NCBI GenBank assembly: GCA_016874895.1 | Contig: VGSX01000208.1 | Span: 1-6,484 of the forward strand | Reading direction: 5' to 3' | DNA from: Deltaproteobacteria bacterium | Lineage (GTDB): Bacteria; Desulfobacterota; Desulfobaccia; Desulfobaccales; Desulfobaccaceae | Length of the DNA: 6,484 bases | Shown: piece after piece, positions 5,653 to 6,484 of the stretch | How the letters are laid out: each line of letters starts with the position of its first letter | Numbering within the stretch: position 1 is the first letter of the stretch | Notes under the pieces: model-generated | What the model saw: only the letters and a program-made list of their open reading frames with translations | The model's database searches: none | What the model was told of the DNA's origin: nothing | Program-made: the position numbers and the translations under genes

Positions 5653-6484
5653 TCACCCCGTCAACCCAAGTTTACCATCGGCCGAAAAATTATCTAGACA
5701 CCAATCGGCATAGGCTTTGGAAACACTCTGTCGGACGCGTTCGTTGCCGAGGTCTTCAAACAGGCGCCGGCGGACCACCTCACTGATTTCGGTCTCATCA
5801 TTGGCAATGAGGTCCTTGGCCACCCGGCGGACAACCCGGGTGATTTTTTCCTGCCACTGCATATCCCAGTCGGTCATTTCCACCTGGCTGCGGGGCAGAC
5901 TGATGACGGCAGTGCCATGCGTCGTGCCGGTGGTGGCCACGGTCAGGTTCTGGATGAAGGCATGAAACGGCTCGGCCAGGCCACGGTGACGGTTCAGGAA
6001 GTTAAGCACCTCATCGAACAGGAGGAGTACCGGCCCGCCGGCGGCCTGGAAAACCCGGTCCAGGGCTTCCGTCCCCGGAGGGGTAGTTTTCGCCGCCGGA
6101 CCCAACTCCCGGACGCCATTCTCACCGGCCAGTTGCCAGGCCAGATCAATCCAGGGGTTTTCCCGCCCTTCTTTCGGGTCCCAGGCATTGCCGACAAAAG
6201 CGGCCACCCTGGCTTGGGGGACAATGCTCAGGCCTGCTTCCTGGATCAACGCGCTCACCCCTGGATACCCTTTCGACGTTTCGCCATTGGTGACCAAGTG
6301 ATAGAGGGCGGTGAGAGTATGAGTCTTGCCCCCACCGAACTGAGTAATAAGGGTCAGAACGGGTGCCGTATTGGCGGTCTCCCCGGCCAGCCGCCGCAGC
6401 ACCATACCGGCATGCTCTCGCAAGGCTCGAGTGAAACAGGTCCGGGCAAAAAATTGTTGAGGGTCCCGATAGTCCTCGGGCGCG
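5653..6484 (-). CDS. DUF499-like P-loop ATPase, 3'-truncated; 5' end outside window
   Basis: Resembles the DUF499 group of large AAA+-like ATPases, seen in predicted antiphage and DNA-modification clusters, often beside DUF1156 methyltransferases and helicases. The frame is open through the right edge (276 codons visible), so the true start is outside; the TTG at 6423 is not the start. Visible segments in order: DPQQFFARTCFTRALREH (7-24), Walker A QFGGGKTHTLTALYHL (48-63), Walker B VLLLFDE (152-158), a sensor-like strand TAVISLP (191-197) and EISEVVRRRLFE (232-243). Both nucleotide-binding motifs are intact. Family members are usually near 1000 residues, but this one stops soon after KAYADWC. 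Its last 14 or so residues (LDNFSADGKLGLTG) do not look like the family, and the expected downstream regions are missing in all minus-strand frames before ssrA. It is probably a truncated remnant. The family name is from memory of motifs. Confidence 0.75.
   Translation of the reverse strand, partial: APEDYRDPQQFFARTCFTRALREHAGMVLRRLAGETANTAPVLTLITQFGGGKTHTLTALYHLVTNGETSKGYPGVSALIQEAGLSIVPQARVAAFVGNAWDPKEGRENPWIDLAWQLAGENGVRELGPAAKTTPPGTEALDRVFQAAGGPVLLLFDEVLNFLNRHRGLAEPFHAFIQNLTVATTGTTHGTAVISLPRSQVEMTDWDMQWQEKITRVVRRVAKDLIANDETEISEVVRRRLFEDLGNERVRQSVSKAYADWCLDNFSADGKLGLTG

Noticed and set aside
6103..6117. A second copy of the tmRNA 3' end (att repeat) inside the ATPase
   Set aside because: Only a short imperfect match (ACTCCCG..CGCC type) within coding sequence. 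It is too short and mismatched for an att duplication.

Overview
The window looks like a bacterial chromosome of moderate to high GC. It holds housekeeping genes, an envelope operon, a tmRNA gene and the edge of what may be an old genomic island. The gene set suggests a diderm bacterium: a monofunctional ACT-type aspartokinase, an outer-membrane beta-barrel protein ending in an aromatic residue, and a FecR-domain secreted protein. Gene style, the ADNYGYALAA tmRNA tag and the GC-rich hairpin repeats would fit Desulfobacterota (the former Deltaproteobacteria), but that placement is inference.

Left part, minus strand (1-2241). Three genes are read leftward: radC (1549-2241), a 65-residue zinc-ribbon protein (1224-1421) and lysC (start at 1040, running off the left edge). 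The radC to zinc-ribbon gap carries two adjacent GC-rich hairpins that look like interspersed palindromic repeats. radC has a TTGACA-type promoter so close to its best start codon that its mRNA may be almost leaderless.

Middle, plus strand (2242-4897). A 350-base divergent intergenic region has an AT-rich promoter-like half. Its GC-rich half can fold and contains a possible 13-codon leader ORF. It feeds a two-gene operon: an exported protein with four TPRs and a C-terminal outer-membrane barrel, then, 13 bases later, a secreted FecR-domain protein with a proline-rich tail. The two probably act together at the outer membrane. No FecI-type sigma factor, TonB receptor or transporter is present in the window.

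Right part (4898-6484). The plus-strand ssrA gene (tmRNA, 5140-5489) has a clear sigma70-like promoter, an encoded CCA end and a downstream intrinsic terminator. Facing it on the minus strand is a DUF499-like P-loop ATPase. It enters from beyond the right edge and stops far short of the usual family length, about 160 bases from the tmRNA 3' end. As tmRNA 3' ends are common integration sites and DUF499 ATPases are associated with defence islands, this looks like the eroded edge of an integrated defence element. No integrase or att duplication is visible here.
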